A stretch of 64,000 bases of DNA from Psychrobacillus sp042945595 (GTDB taxonomy: Bacteria; Bacillota; Bacilli; Bacillales_A; Planococcaceae), in the NCBI RefSeq assembly GCF_042945595.1, contig NZ_CP168493.1, positions 1 through 64,000 of the forward strand, read 5' to 3'. How positions within the stretch are numbered: the first letter of the stretch is position 1; the number at the start of each line of letters is the position of its first letter. A program made the translations under genes and the position numbers. Positions 8,743 through 21,321 of this stretch are shown in pieces. The notes below the pieces were generated by a model that did no database searches, was not told where the DNA came from, and saw only the letters and a program-made list of their open reading frames with translations.

Positions 8743-9849
8743 TTGGAGTATATGTTAGAGAATTTAGACGAGTTGAAATTAGGAAGTATTATTGCGGAAG
8801 ATATTTTGGTTAACACGCAATCTCCTATTATACGAAAAGACACAAGAGTATCAAGAGAGCATATTCAAGTATTGCGTGCTTTTAATATAAACAAAGTACC
8901 AATAGCAATCGATAATAAGTTTAATAGATCCGAAGAAGAAATAATAAGCAAATTAAACAATGAAAAAGTAAAGAAAGTAAATAAAGAAGCTCTACCAGAA
9001 ATAAAAGTGGAATTTATCAACTTATATAATGATGGAGTAAATAATTTTCACAAGGAATTTAGTTCTTGGGAATCGGGAATGAAGGTTGATGTAGCAAAGT
9101 TACGGAATATATTAATACCTCTAGTTGAAAGTGCATCAGCAGAAAGGCAAATCTTTTTCCATTTGAATGACTACTCTTCTATAGAAAAGTATATTGCTCA
9201 TCATTCCATAGCGGTTGGAATACTATCAGGTGCCATCGCTAAAAAAATGGGATACTCAGGTGGACAAACTATTCAAATAGCAACTGCAGGCTTAATGGCT
9301 GATATTGGGATGGCAAAAGTAGATAAAAAAATAAGAGAGAAAAAGTCGTATTTAACGGAAGCAGATTTCTCCGAGATTAAGAAACATACGATTCACAGTT
9401 TTCAAATGGTTAAAGACAGTCCATTGCTAAAGCCCGAGATGAAAATTGCTATTTTCCAACATCACGAAAGATTAGATGGCAGTGGTTATCCAAAAGGTGA
9501 AAAGTTGGATAGCATTTCAACACTTTCTCAAATAATTGCTGTAGCGGATGTTTATCATGCTATGACATCAGAACGAATATATCGCGCAAAGAGTTCATCT
9601 TTTAAAGTATTGGAAATGATTAAAGAAGAAGAGTTTGGTAAATATAACATTGAAGTCGTAAATGCTTTGATTTCATTAGTAGGTGCTCTACCTATTTCTA
9701 CACCCGTTCTTTTATCTACGGGGGAAAAAGGAGAGGTATTATTCATGCATAGAGATTCGCCATTTCGACCTATGATTAGACTAACTGAATCTGGCCAAAT
9801 AATTGATTTGGCAGCAAATAGAACTATTCATATAGAGACAATTTTGTAA
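8743..9849 (+). CDS. HD-GYP domain protein with altered HD motif
   Basis: The 368-residue protein looks like a stand-alone HD-GYP phosphodiesterase of the type that degrades cyclic dinucleotides. An N-terminal domain (1-115) of the kind usual in these proteins (LKLGSIIAEDIL) precedes the HD-GYP domain: paired His153-His154, then LMADIG with Ala186-Asp187 where the canonical motif has His-Asp, then HH at 240-241 in HHERLDGSGYP and DVYHAMTSERIYR. The GYP signature is complete, but the metal-ligand His of the HD pair is Ala. The TTG start has GGAGG 7 bp upstream. It is monocistronic, sits where B. subtilis has rrnO and yaaC next to gyrA, and may be a binding protein or an enzyme with altered metal use. 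Confidence 0.85.
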   Translation: MEYMLENLDELKLGSIIAEDILVNTQSPIIRKDTRVSREHIQVLRAFNINKVPIAIDNKFNRSEEEIISKLNNEKVKKVNKEALPEIKVEFINLYNDGVNNFHKEFSSWESGMKVDVAKLRNILIPLVESASAERQIFFHLNDYSSIEKYIAHHSIAVGILSGAIAKKMGYSGGQTIQIATAGLMADIGMAKVDKKIREKKSYLTEADFSEIKKHTIHSFQMVKDSPLLKPEMKIAIFQHHERLDGSGYPKGEKLDSISTLSQIIAVADVYHAMTSERIYRAKSSSFKVLEMIKEEEFGKYNIEVVNALISLVGALPISTPVLLSTGEKGEVLFMHRDSPFRPMIRLTESGQIIDLAANRTIHIETIL

Positions 9850-9860
9850 CTATTTTATCT

Positions 9861-9909
9861 TGCTCTTTCCTAATATTATTCGAAGGGAAAGGGCTTTATA
9901 TTTTTTTAA
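9861..9909 (+). terminator. Terminator of the HD-GYP-like gene
   Basis: GCTCTTTCCT pairs with AGGGAAAGGGC (one G-U pair region) and is followed by a T-rich tract. It lies just upstream of the rRNA promoter and would insulate it. Confidence 0.75.
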
Positions 9910-9917
9910 ATAAAGTG

Positions 9918-9946
9918 TTGACATAGATGTTTATTCTTGATATTAT
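9918..9946 (+). promoter_or_regulatory. Promoter of first rRNA operon
   Basis: TTGACA (9918-9923), 17 bp, then TATTAT (9941-9946). The homology with the leader of the second operon begins just downstream of this -10, so the two operons have independent promoters but a common leader. The leader (9974-10014) is complementary to the post-16S sequence 11701-11738 and forms the 16S processing stem. Confidence 0.88.
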
Positions 9947-10112
9947 ATAGAAGTCGCCAAAACAAGTCGATAACATGAACATTGAAAACTGAACATGCAA
10001 AACGTTAAGAAATACAGCTTGAAAGACTAACTTCGGTTAGTTCGATAGCAAAACAATTTGGACATCATTTAATGATGATGCCAGCAAAACAAAATGAGCT
10101 TTTTAAGTTCTC

Positions 10113-14826
<4,714 letters not shown>

Positions 14827-14882
14827 ATAGAATTTGCACATTTCAATGTCTTTTATCCAGTTTTGAGTGAACAAGCACTCAT

Positions 14883-15001
<119 letters not shown>

Positions 15002-15007
15002 CTATAA

Positions 15008-15044
15008 AAAGTTGTTACCGAGTAATCGGTAACAACTTTTTTTT
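15008..15044 (+). terminator. Terminator of first rRNA operon
   Basis: AAGTTGTTACCGA and TCGGTAACAACTT form a 13-bp stem with a GTAA tetraloop, followed by a T run. Only three RNAs are encoded; no tRNA follows the 5S. Confidence 0.93.
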
Positions 15045-15130
15045 GTGTAAAATTATATGAGCAAAATTGATTCTAATAAAGACAAAAGAATTCTATTGTG
15101 AAGATGGACTACTTTATTGATTAAATGAAC

Positions 15131-15255
15131 TATCTCACTAAGAGATAACTCTTTATTGTGAGATTTGGTCTCGTCCGCAGGACAACTGGTCTCGGGTTTG
15201 TCCGAATTAGTCTCGAAGCGCCATTTTCTAACTGATTATGGATAATAATTCAAGG
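15131..15255. repeat. Post-rRNA repeat with GTCTCG motifs, copy 1
   Basis: This segment resembles 38381-38525, which lies at the same place after the second rRNA operon. Both contain ATCTCAC, TGTGAGATTTGGTCTCG-like sequence, two further GTCTCG motifs spaced about 23-27 bp apart, and end TTTTCTAACT(G/A)ATTAT and GATAATAATTCAAG. The copies differ by many substitutions and a roughly 20-bp insertion, in contrast to the nearly identical rRNA genes. Confidence 0.75.
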
Positions 15256-15576
15256 CTTTTTGACGCTGAATTGCATTATGCATTAATAAATCTAGCTTAT
15301 ATTATAACAATTATTTACTACCAAATTTGATAACAGGTAAAGTACAATTAGTCTCTAAGAATTATTTTCCAGTAAAGATAGCTGTATTGAGCAAGTTATT
15401 TCGCCTAAAGAAACTGCATATTAAGGGACTCTGTCCATCTTCTGTTCTAGTAGAAAGGAAATATTTATTTCGTTTTTAGGAAGAATGAGTTATTATGTAA
15501 ATTTTTACTCCATGAACAGGTTGATTTCCGCTGAAGCGGACGCTTGCAAGTAGGGCAAACATCAAGCTGCTTCCTT

Positions 15577-15699
15577 TGCTCCTGCGGTTACTCGTCGCAG
15601 AAAGGATTTGCTCCTGCGCAAGCTTCGTCGCAGAAAGGATTTGCTCCTGCGCAAGCTTCGTCGCAGAAAGGATTTGCTCCTGCGCAAGCTTCGTCGCAA
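15577..15699. repeat. 33-bp tandem repeat, three units plus a diverged partial unit
   Basis: Three direct units of exactly 33 bp occupy 15601-15633, 15634-15666 and 15667-15699; the third differs from the others only in its last base. Each unit contains GGATTTGCTCCTGCG, an AAGCTT site and CGTCGCAG. A diverged part unit (TTTGCTCCTGCGGTTACTCG then TCGCAG) precedes them. Because 33 is a multiple of 3 the repeat keeps reading frames open on both strands, but no start with a ribosome site supports coding. A related fragment occurs near 51020-51047. Confidence 0.9.
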
Positions 15700-16028
15700 A
15701 AATTAATTTCACTACGCTCCGTCCAGGGAGTTGATTTTCTTGCTAATCCACCAGGAATCGCCGCCTTCCTCTTCAATCAATAGTGCAAATAATAAAGACA
15801 ATATACTTCGTGGGAATAATGAACTAGTACTCTCCATTGTTTATCAATAGGGCAAGTGGAACCTAAAAAATAGATAGCATTCATAGATAAAGAAGTGCTG
15901 AGCGGACTAAATTGCATCTTCGTCCGCTTTTAAAAGAGTAGGAAAGCATCTAATCTCTCATTAACCAAACCTAATGCACCATGTCTTTACATATTCCAAG
16001 AAGGCAACGGACAAACATCCACCACAAG

Positions 16029-16093
16029 ATTACCGAAAAAAATGGAACGTGAAGTAACGCAGTCACTTCACGTTCCATAACCCTAACGGTAAT
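16029..16093. repeat. Nested inverted repeat
   Basis: An inner perfect 14-bp inverted repeat (16042-16055 and 16065-16078, arm ATGGAACGTGAAGT) with a 9-nt loop is enclosed by an outer 7-bp inverted repeat ATTACCG/CGGTAAT (16029-16035 and 16087-16093). No T run follows on either strand, so it is not a simple terminator. It could be a structured RNA element or the remnant of a small mobile element; the function is unknown. Confidence 0.75.
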
Positions 16094-16275
16094 AGTGTAG
16101 CCAATATTTCGTCCAAAGCACTCTGGAAATGGTGAAGACCGATGCACTCAAATGGACGCTTGCGCTTTTCTTAGCTATTCATGTGGAGACTTGTCTCTCT
16201 AAATACAAACTAAATTCTTGAGATTATTTAAAGAAAGAAATAAGGTAGAGATAAGCTTAAAGAAGGAGAGTAAAA

Positions 16276-16755
16276 ATGACTAGAATTTACGACTTTACGG
16301 TGCAGAATACAAAAGGTGAAGATGTTTCCTTAAATATATACAAGAATAAACCAATGATTATTGTAAATACTGCAAGTCATTGTGGTTTTACACCACAGTT
16401 TGCTGAATTACAGAAATTATATGAAACTTATAAAGAAGAAGGGTTAGTAATACTAGGATTTCCTTGCGATCAATTTAATAACCAAGAATTTGAAAAAATT
16501 GAAAGCACCATTGAATTTTGTCAATTGAATTATGGTGTATCATTCCCTATATTTTCAAAAGTAAATGTGAAAGGAAAAGATGCTGAACCGTTATTTCAAT
16601 ATTTAGTGTCGGAAAAAAAAGGATTTTTATCTGAAGCAATTAAATGGAATTTCACAAAATTTCTTATAAATAAAGAAGGGAAAGTAATAGAGCGATATGC
16701 ACCACAGACTTCTCCATCTAAAATGATACAAGATATAGAAAAACAATTAAGATAG
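16276..16755 (+). CDS. bsaA: Glutathione peroxidase family thiol peroxidase
   Basis: Member of the GPx/BsaA family that reduces peroxides, in Firmicutes most likely with thioredoxin or bacillithiol systems rather than glutathione. The 159-residue product carries the peroxidatic cysteine Cys36 in NTASHCGFTPQ, then LGFPCDQFNNQE (catalytic Gln and a further Cys that may be resolving) and KWNFTKFLI with the active-site Trp and Asn. It has cysteine rather than selenocysteine. AAGGAGAG lies just before the ATG. It is not part of the B. subtilis gene order here and appears to be an insertion between rRNA and guaB. Confidence 0.92.
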   Translation: MTRIYDFTVQNTKGEDVSLNIYKNKPMIIVNTASHCGFTPQFAELQKLYETYKEEGLVILGFPCDQFNNQEFEKIESTIEFCQLNYGVSFPIFSKVNVKGKDAEPLFQYLVSEKKGFLSEAIKWNFTKFLINKEGKVIERYAPQTSPSKMIQDIEKQLR

Positions 16756-16788
16756 AAAAGTCGGAATAATTGTATTACTATTTGATTC

Positions 16789-16794
16789 TTGACA
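16789..16794 (+). promoter_or_regulatory. Probable -35 element of guaB
   Basis: TTGACA lies 62 bp before guaB. The matching -10 is uncertain: GATAAC at 15 bp or TAACCT at 18 bp, neither strong. Confidence 0.4.
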
Positions 16795-16855
16795 GTGAGT
16801 CTAGGCGCTGATAACCTTACAATAATATTCAATTATAGAGGAGGAAATTAGGAAA

Positions 16856-18322
16856 ATGTGGGAGTCTAAATTTCAAAAAGAAGGATTAACGTTTGATGAT
16901 GTATTACTAGTTCCAGCACAGTCGGATGTATTACCGAAAGATGTAAATTTGTCTGTTCAATTAACACCAAAAATCAAGTTAAACATTCCAATTATTAGTG
17001 CTGGTATGGACACCGTTACAGAAGCAAAGATGGCAATTGCTATGGCTCGTCAAGGCGGTCTTGGTATTATTCATAAAAATATGAGTATTGAAGAACAAGC
17101 TGAGCAAGTGGAAACGGTTAAACGTTCCGAGAACGGAGTTATTACAGATCCTTTTTTCTTAACTCCAACTCATCAAGTTTATGATGCTGAACATTTAATG
17201 GGGAAATACAGAATTTCTGGTGTTCCAATAGTAAACAATGAAGAGGAACAAAAGTTAGTTGGAATTATTACTAATCGTGATTTACGTTTCATTCAAGATT
17301 ATTCTTTAATAATTGATGAAGTAATGACGAAAGAAAAATTAGTAACTGCTGCAGTTGGTACTACTCTAGAAGACGCAGAGAAAATTTTACAACAGTATAA
17401 AATAGAAAAACTTCCTATTGTAGATGAAAATGGAATACTTAAAGGTCTCATTACAATCAAAGATATTGAGAAAGTTATTGAATTTCCAAATGCAGCAAAA
17501 GATCAACATGGACGCCTATTGGTTGGAGCAGCGGTTGGAGTAACCAAAGATACAATGCACCGTATTGAAAAGCTTGTTAAAGCACAAGTAGATGTTATTG
17601 TGATTGACACAGCTCATGGGCACTCACAAGGTGTTATGGATACTGTAAAGAGTATTCGTGAAGCATATCCTAACTTAGACATTATCGCTGGAAATGTAGC
17701 AACTGGTGAAGCTACCCGTGCGCTATTTGAAGCAGGCGCTGACGTTGTAAAAGTTGGTATTGGGCCAGGATCAATTTGTACTACCCGTGTTGTAGCAGGT
17801 GTTGGTGTTCCACAGATTACAGCGGTATATGATTGTGCAACGGAAGCTCGTAAAGTTGGAAAAACAATTATTGCAGATGGTGGTATTAAGTACTCCGGTG
17901 ATATTATCAAGGCACTTGCTGCAGGTGGACATGTTGTCATGCTAGGAAGCTTACTTGCAGGTACAACAGAAAGTCCTGGAGAGACAGAAATTTTCCAAGG
18001 CAGACGCTTTAAGACTTACCGTGGAATGGGTTCAATTGCTGCTATGGAAAAAGGTTCAAAAGACCGTTATTTCCAAGAAGAAGCTAAAAAGTTAGTACCA
18101 GAAGGAATTGAAGGTCGTCTACCATATAAAGGACCACTTTCAGATACAGTTCATCAATTACTTGGTGGTGTTCGAGCTGGTATGGGATATTGTGGAACAG
18201 AGAATTTACAAAATTTACGCGAAAATGCACAGTTCATACGCATGACTGGTGCAGGTTTACGAGAAAGCCATCCACATGATGTTCAAATTACGAAAGAAGC
18301 ACCTAACTATTCCATATCATAA
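16856..18322 (+). CDS. guaB: IMP dehydrogenase
   Basis: Oxidises IMP to XMP with NAD, the committed step of guanine nucleotide synthesis. The 488-residue protein has the TIM barrel (FDDVLLVPAQSDV at the N-terminus), two tandem CBS domains inserted at about 95-205 that sense nucleotides, the catalytic loop GPGSICTTR with Cys308, and the flap with YRGMGS and the Arg of DRYFQ. AGGAGGAAATTAGG precedes the ATG. It sits upstream of dacA as in B. subtilis and is closed by its own terminator. Confidence 0.98.
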   Translation: MWESKFQKEGLTFDDVLLVPAQSDVLPKDVNLSVQLTPKIKLNIPIISAGMDTVTEAKMAIAMARQGGLGIIHKNMSIEEQAEQVETVKRSENGVITDPFFLTPTHQVYDAEHLMGKYRISGVPIVNNEEEQKLVGIITNRDLRFIQDYSLIIDEVMTKEKLVTAAVGTTLEDAEKILQQYKIEKLPIVDENGILKGLITIKDIEKVIEFPNAAKDQHGRLLVGAAVGVTKDTMHRIEKLVKAQVDVIVIDTAHGHSQGVMDTVKSIREAYPNLDIIAGNVATGEATRALFEAGADVVKVGIGPGSICTTRVVAGVGVPQITAVYDCATEARKVGKTIIADGGIKYSGDIIKALAAGGHVVMLGSLLAGTTESPGETEIFQGRRFKTYRGMGSIAAMEKGSKDRYFQEEAKKLVPEGIEGRLPYKGPLSDTVHQLLGGVRAGMGYCGTENLQNLRENAQFIRMTGAGLRESHPHDVQITKEAPNYSIS

Positions 18323-18343
18323 GTAGCATAGAAAGAACCTTTT

Positions 18344-18388
18344 GCATCCATTTAACGTCTTTATCTAGGCAAAATGGGTGCTTTTTTT
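18344..18388 (+). terminator. guaB terminator
   Basis: GCATCCATTT pairs with AAATGGGTGC (one G-U), followed by seven T. Confidence 0.88.
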
Positions 18389-18459
18389 GCTGAAAGTGTT
18401 ATGAAGAAACAAAGTGTGTTAAAATGGGCATTGAAAAAACTTATAGTGGGGGTACAGTG

Positions 18460-19797
18460 GTGAAGAAAGTTTGGATGACATCAATGATTAAATGGCTAGT
18501 ACTTCCTATGTTTCTTGTTTCGGTTGTATGTGGAATGCCAACTGCTACAAAAGCTGAGGAAACTTTGAATTTAAATGTCGATGCAGCAATATTAGTTGAC
18601 GCAGATACAGGTAAAATTCTATACGAGAAAAACGCAGATGCACCATTAGGTATTGCTAGTATGACTAAAATGATGACAGAGTATCTATTATTTGAAGCGA
18701 TTAAAGAAGGTAAGATTTCTTGGGATCAACAATATTCTGTGACGGATTATACATACAAGATTTCTCAAAACCGCGCATTAAGTAATGTACCTCTTCGTCA
18801 GGATGGTAGCTATTCCATTCATGAACTTTATGAGGCAATGGCAATATACTCTGCAAATGCGGCAACAATAGCTATAGCAGAGACTATTGGAGGAACGGAA
18901 GAAAACTTTGTGAAGTTAATGAATGATAAAGCAGCGGAAATGGGCCTGAAAGGTTATAAATTTGTCAATTCAACAGGTTTGAATAATGCAGATTTACAAG
19001 GAATGTATCCAGCTAATTCAGGTGCAACCGATGAAAACGTGATGGCAGCTAAATCGGTAGCAACACTTGCTTATTATTTAATGAAAGACTATCCAGAAGT
19101 ATTAGAAACAACGAAAATAGCTAAAAAGACGTTCCGTGAAGGGACATCTGATGCAATTGAAATGAGCAACTGGAATTGGATGCTACCAGGACTAGTATAC
19201 CAATATGAAGGTGTAGATGGATTAAAGACAGGTACAACAGAATTTGCAGGACATTGTTTTACAGGAACAGCTACAAGAAATGAAATGCGTGTTATTGCTG
19301 TTGTGATGAAGGCTGTAGATGCAAATGGAGTTGGTTCTTATAAAGCTCGATTTGATGCAGCAAGAGCATTATTTGATTATGGGTTCGCACAGTTTTCTAA
19401 AACAGAAATAGTTCCATCGGGATATAAAATTCCAGAAAATGAAACATTACCAGTTGAAAAAGGAAAAGAAGATTCCGTTTCAATTGCTGTAAAAGATCCA
19501 ATATCAATGGTTATTAAAACAAGTGAAAAAGATCAGTACAAGCCAATTTTCACTCCGAAAGAAAAAACTTTAGAGGCGGATGTTAAAAAGGGTATTGTGG
19601 TAGGTACAGTTCATCTCGAAAAGACTGATGGAACTAATGATTATGGCTATGTAACCGATAAAGCAACAGAAGTAGATGTGGTGACAACTGAAGATGTAGA
19701 CCGCGCTAGTTGGATTAGTTTAATGTTCAAAGGTATCGGGAAATTCTTCGGTAATTTATGGCATAGTACAACTGACTTTATAGGCGGACTATTTTAA
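18460..19797 (+). CDS. dacA: D-alanyl-D-alanine carboxypeptidase DacA (PBP5)
   Basis: Penicillin-binding protein that removes the terminal D-Ala from peptidoglycan stem peptides. From GTG 18460, chosen for the GTGGGGG ribosome site and the normal signal peptide start VKKVWMTSMIKWL, the product is 445 residues. A signal peptide ends near TATKA-EE. The catalytic motifs are SMTK (Ser67-Lys70), SAN (131-133) and KTG (256-258). The C-terminal domain ends in an amphipathic membrane anchor, WISLMFKGIGKFFGNLW. The frame is also open from ATG 18424. Its terminator has been split by an insertion sequence. Confidence 0.95.
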   Translation: MKKVWMTSMIKWLVLPMFLVSVVCGMPTATKAEETLNLNVDAAILVDADTGKILYEKNADAPLGIASMTKMMTEYLLFEAIKEGKISWDQQYSVTDYTYKISQNRALSNVPLRQDGSYSIHELYEAMAIYSANAATIAIAETIGGTEENFVKLMNDKAAEMGLKGYKFVNSTGLNNADLQGMYPANSGATDENVMAAKSVATLAYYLMKDYPEVLETTKIAKKTFREGTSDAIEMSNWNWMLPGLVYQYEGVDGLKTGTTEFAGHCFTGTATRNEMRVIAVVMKAVDANGVGSYKARFDAARALFDYGFAQFSKTEIVPSGYKIPENETLPVEKGKEDSVSIAVKDPISMVIKTSEKDQYKPIFTPKEKTLEADVKKGIVVGTVHLEKTDGTNDYGYVTDKATEVDVVTTEDVDRASWISLMFKGIGKFFGNLWHSTTDFIGGLF

Positions 19798-19802
19798 AAA
19801 AG

Positions 19803-19816
19803 AAAACACCGTAAAG
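19803..19816 (+). terminator. Left half of the original dacA/pdxR terminator, split by the IS
   Basis: AAAACACCGTAAA here is the exact complement of TTTACGGTGTTTT at 21321-21333 on the other side of the IS element. Rejoined, the two halves make a 13-bp stem with a T tract on each strand, that is, a bidirectional terminator for the convergent genes dacA and pdxR. The insertion lies in the former loop. Confidence 0.85.
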
Positions 19817-19832
19817 CTCTCTATGAACTGAA

Positions 19833-19880
19833 CCCCGAATAGTGGACACTTTAAAAAAAGTGACCCTATTCGGGGTTTTT
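19833..19880 (+). terminator. Terminator hairpin in the left end of the IS
   Basis: CCCCGAATAG (19833-19842) pairs with CTATTCGGGG (19866-19875), and an inner stem CACTTT/AAAGTG adds to it; five T follow. It overlaps the left inverted repeat. It would stop transcripts entering from dacA and so both protects the transposase from read-through and replaces the terminator that the insertion destroyed. Confidence 0.85.
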
Positions 19881-19935
19881 CTGTTTAAAAACCCGTTATA
19901 CTAGAAAATAACAACTTGGAACGGGAGATTTTTTA

Positions 19936-20385
19936 ATGAGTAAAATACTTTTCAATGAACATCAAAGAAGACAACTAGAATCAAACCCAAATATCGTATC
20001 CGTATCAGATCGCGCCATTCAATATAAATCTGAATTTAAAATTCGTGCCGTTCAAGAAAATTTGGCTGGTAAAGGACCTTCTCAAATCTTTATCGAAAAT
20101 GGATTTGATTTAGAAACTATTGGAGTCAAAAAAGCCAAATGGTCATTAAGCCGATGGAGAAATACGTATAACACCTACGGTGAACAAGGCTTTTTAGAAG
20201 AACGTCGCGGAAAAGGTAGCACAGGTCGCCCTTCTACAAAGGATGTATCAGCTGAGAAAAAATTAGAAAAGGCAGAAGCACGTATTAAGTATTTAGAAGC
20301 TGAATTAGAATTACTAAAAAAGCTAGAGGAACTCGAGAGGCAGGCGAAGAAACAGTTCTGGCACCCCATGAAAAATACGCAGTGA
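19936..20385 (+). CDS. IS3-family transposase OrfA (helix-turn-helix subunit)
   Basis: The 149-residue product binds the IS ends. It has an N-terminal helix-turn-helix region (YKSEFKIRAVQENLAGKGPSQ near 30-50), a second HTH-like part with GRPS, and a C-terminal leucine-zipper/coiled coil (KKLEKAEARIKYLEAELELLKK). A slippery heptamer A-AAA-AAG at 20316-20322, in the right phase, lies 60 bp before the orfA stop; a -1 shift there joins the orfB frame without a stop, producing the OrfAB transposase. Confidence 0.93.
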   Translation: MSKILFNEHQRRQLESNPNIVSVSDRAIQYKSEFKIRAVQENLAGKGPSQIFIENGFDLETIGVKKAKWSLSRWRNTYNTYGEQGFLEERRGKGSTGRPSTKDVSAEKKLEKAEARIKYLEAELELLKKLEELERQAKKQFWHPMKNTQ

Positions 20386-21263
20386 TCAACGAAGTCATTC
20401 GAAAATATCAACTAAAGAACATGACACGTTATCTTTGTGAATTAACTGATGTGAGTCGAAGTGGCTACTACGCCTGGCTTCAAAATTCAGAGAAGCATTC
20501 GATTCGTGAAGAACAAGACTATCAAGACTATGTATTATTAAAATGCATTTACGATGCTTTTAAAGGGAAAATTGGTTATCGAGGACTTTACATGGCATCA
20601 GAAGAATTATTAGTGACACCAATGAATCACAAAAAGATTCTTCGCCTAATGAGGAAGTTTAATTTCTTTGCGAAAGTACGTCGTGCGAATCCATATAAAC
20701 ATATTGCGAAAGCGACGCAAGCGCACCGTATGGTCCCTAATCACTTAAATCGAGCATTTGATCAAGATGAACCGGGCAAAGTATTTTTAACAGATATCAC
20801 TTATTTACAATACCGTAATAGTCAAACGGCGTACTTATCTTGCGTAAAAGATGTTGCAACACGTGAAATCGTCGCCTATGAACTATCGACAAGCTTAAAA
20901 ATGAGAATTGTTTATCGGACATTAGAAAAATTAGAAGAAGCATTAGAAGGAAACCTTCATCCAGAAGTCATGATTCATTCCGATCAAGGTGTCCATTACA
21001 CGCACCCGGAGTATCAAAAACGTGTAAAGAAAATGGGTTTACTTCAATCTATGTCACGGAGAGGAAACTGCTTAGATAACGCCCCAATGGAATCTTTCTT
21101 TGGGCATTTTAAAGATGAAGTGGATTATCAGGAAGCGCACAACTTATTTGAATTAAAGCAAATGGTAGATGAGTACATGGAGCATTACAATACAACACGC
21201 AAACAATGGAATTTAAAAAAGATGACTCCGGCTCAATACCGAAGTCATCTAATCGCCGCCTAG
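20382..21263 (+). CDS. IS3-family transposase OrfB (DDE integrase core)
   Basis: Catalytic part of the transposase, 293 residues if started at GTG 20382, which overlaps the orfA stop. The rve/RNase H-like core has Asp138 (LTDITY), Asp201 (HSDQGVHY) and Glu237 (MESFFG), with 35 residues between the last two, the DD35E pattern. An HTH_21-like segment (GYRGLYMASEELL) precedes it. It is probably made mostly as a frameshift fusion with OrfA. The frame is intact, so the element may be active. Confidence 0.94.
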   Translation: MINEVIRKYQLKNMTRYLCELTDVSRSGYYAWLQNSEKHSIREEQDYQDYVLLKCIYDAFKGKIGYRGLYMASEELLVTPMNHKKILRLMRKFNFFAKVRRANPYKHIAKATQAHRMVPNHLNRAFDQDEPGKVFLTDITYLQYRNSQTAYLSCVKDVATREIVAYELSTSLKMRIVYRTLEKLEEALEGNLHPEVMIHSDQGVHYTHPEYQKRVKKMGLLQSMSRRGNCLDNAPMESFFGHFKDEVDYQEAHNLFELKQMVDEYMEHYNTTRKQWNLKKMTPAQYRSHLIAA

Positions 21264-21281
21264 ACTGCAAAGTCGTTTTTA
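21262..21281 (+). terminator. Possible weak terminator after orfB
   Basis: GACT-GCAA-AGTC followed by GTTTTT makes only a 4-bp stem. It is near the right IS end and would act towards pdxR. Confidence 0.35.
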
Positions 21282-21321
21282 TTAATCTGTCCATTAATTA
21301 GGGCTCAGTTCACTAATGAGT

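Larger units (their letters stand above)
15045..16275. other. 1.2-kb region without a gene
   Basis: I see no supportable coding sequence here. The stretch contains a sequence shared with the region after rRNA operon 2 (15131-15255), a 33-bp tandem repeat block (15577-15699), a small hairpin AGCGGAC/GTCCGCT followed by T residues (15901-15931), and a nested inverted repeat (16029-16093). The gpx promoter should lie in the last 100 bp, but no convincing -35/-10 pair stands out. Confidence 0.8.
19824..21312 (+). mobile_element. IS3-family (IS150-like) insertion sequence, complete
   Basis: The element is 1489 bp. Its ends are imperfect inverted repeats: TGAACTGAACCCCGAAT at the left and, read inward from the right, TGAACTGAGCCCTAATT. 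It is flanked by a 3-bp direct repeat CTA (19821-19823 and 21313-21315), the usual target duplication. It encodes orfA and orfB in the overlapping -1 arrangement typical of the family, both intact, and its left end forms a terminator. Subgroup assignment is by protein character and should be regarded as tentative. Confidence 0.95.

Noticed and set aside
15577..15699. CRISPR array
   Set aside because: The units are directly adjacent with no spacers and no cas genes are in the window.
15476..15783. Open frames of 62-79 codons on both strands with an 11-residue repeat
   Set aside because: The repeats are 33 bp, a multiple of three, so frames stay open by chance. No ribosome site, and frames are open on both strands.
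15901..15931. Hairpin AGCGGAC/GTCCGCT followed by T residues as a terminator of a hidden gene
   Set aside because: Only 7 bp with a 14-nt loop and no gene upstream; I could not link it to a transcript.
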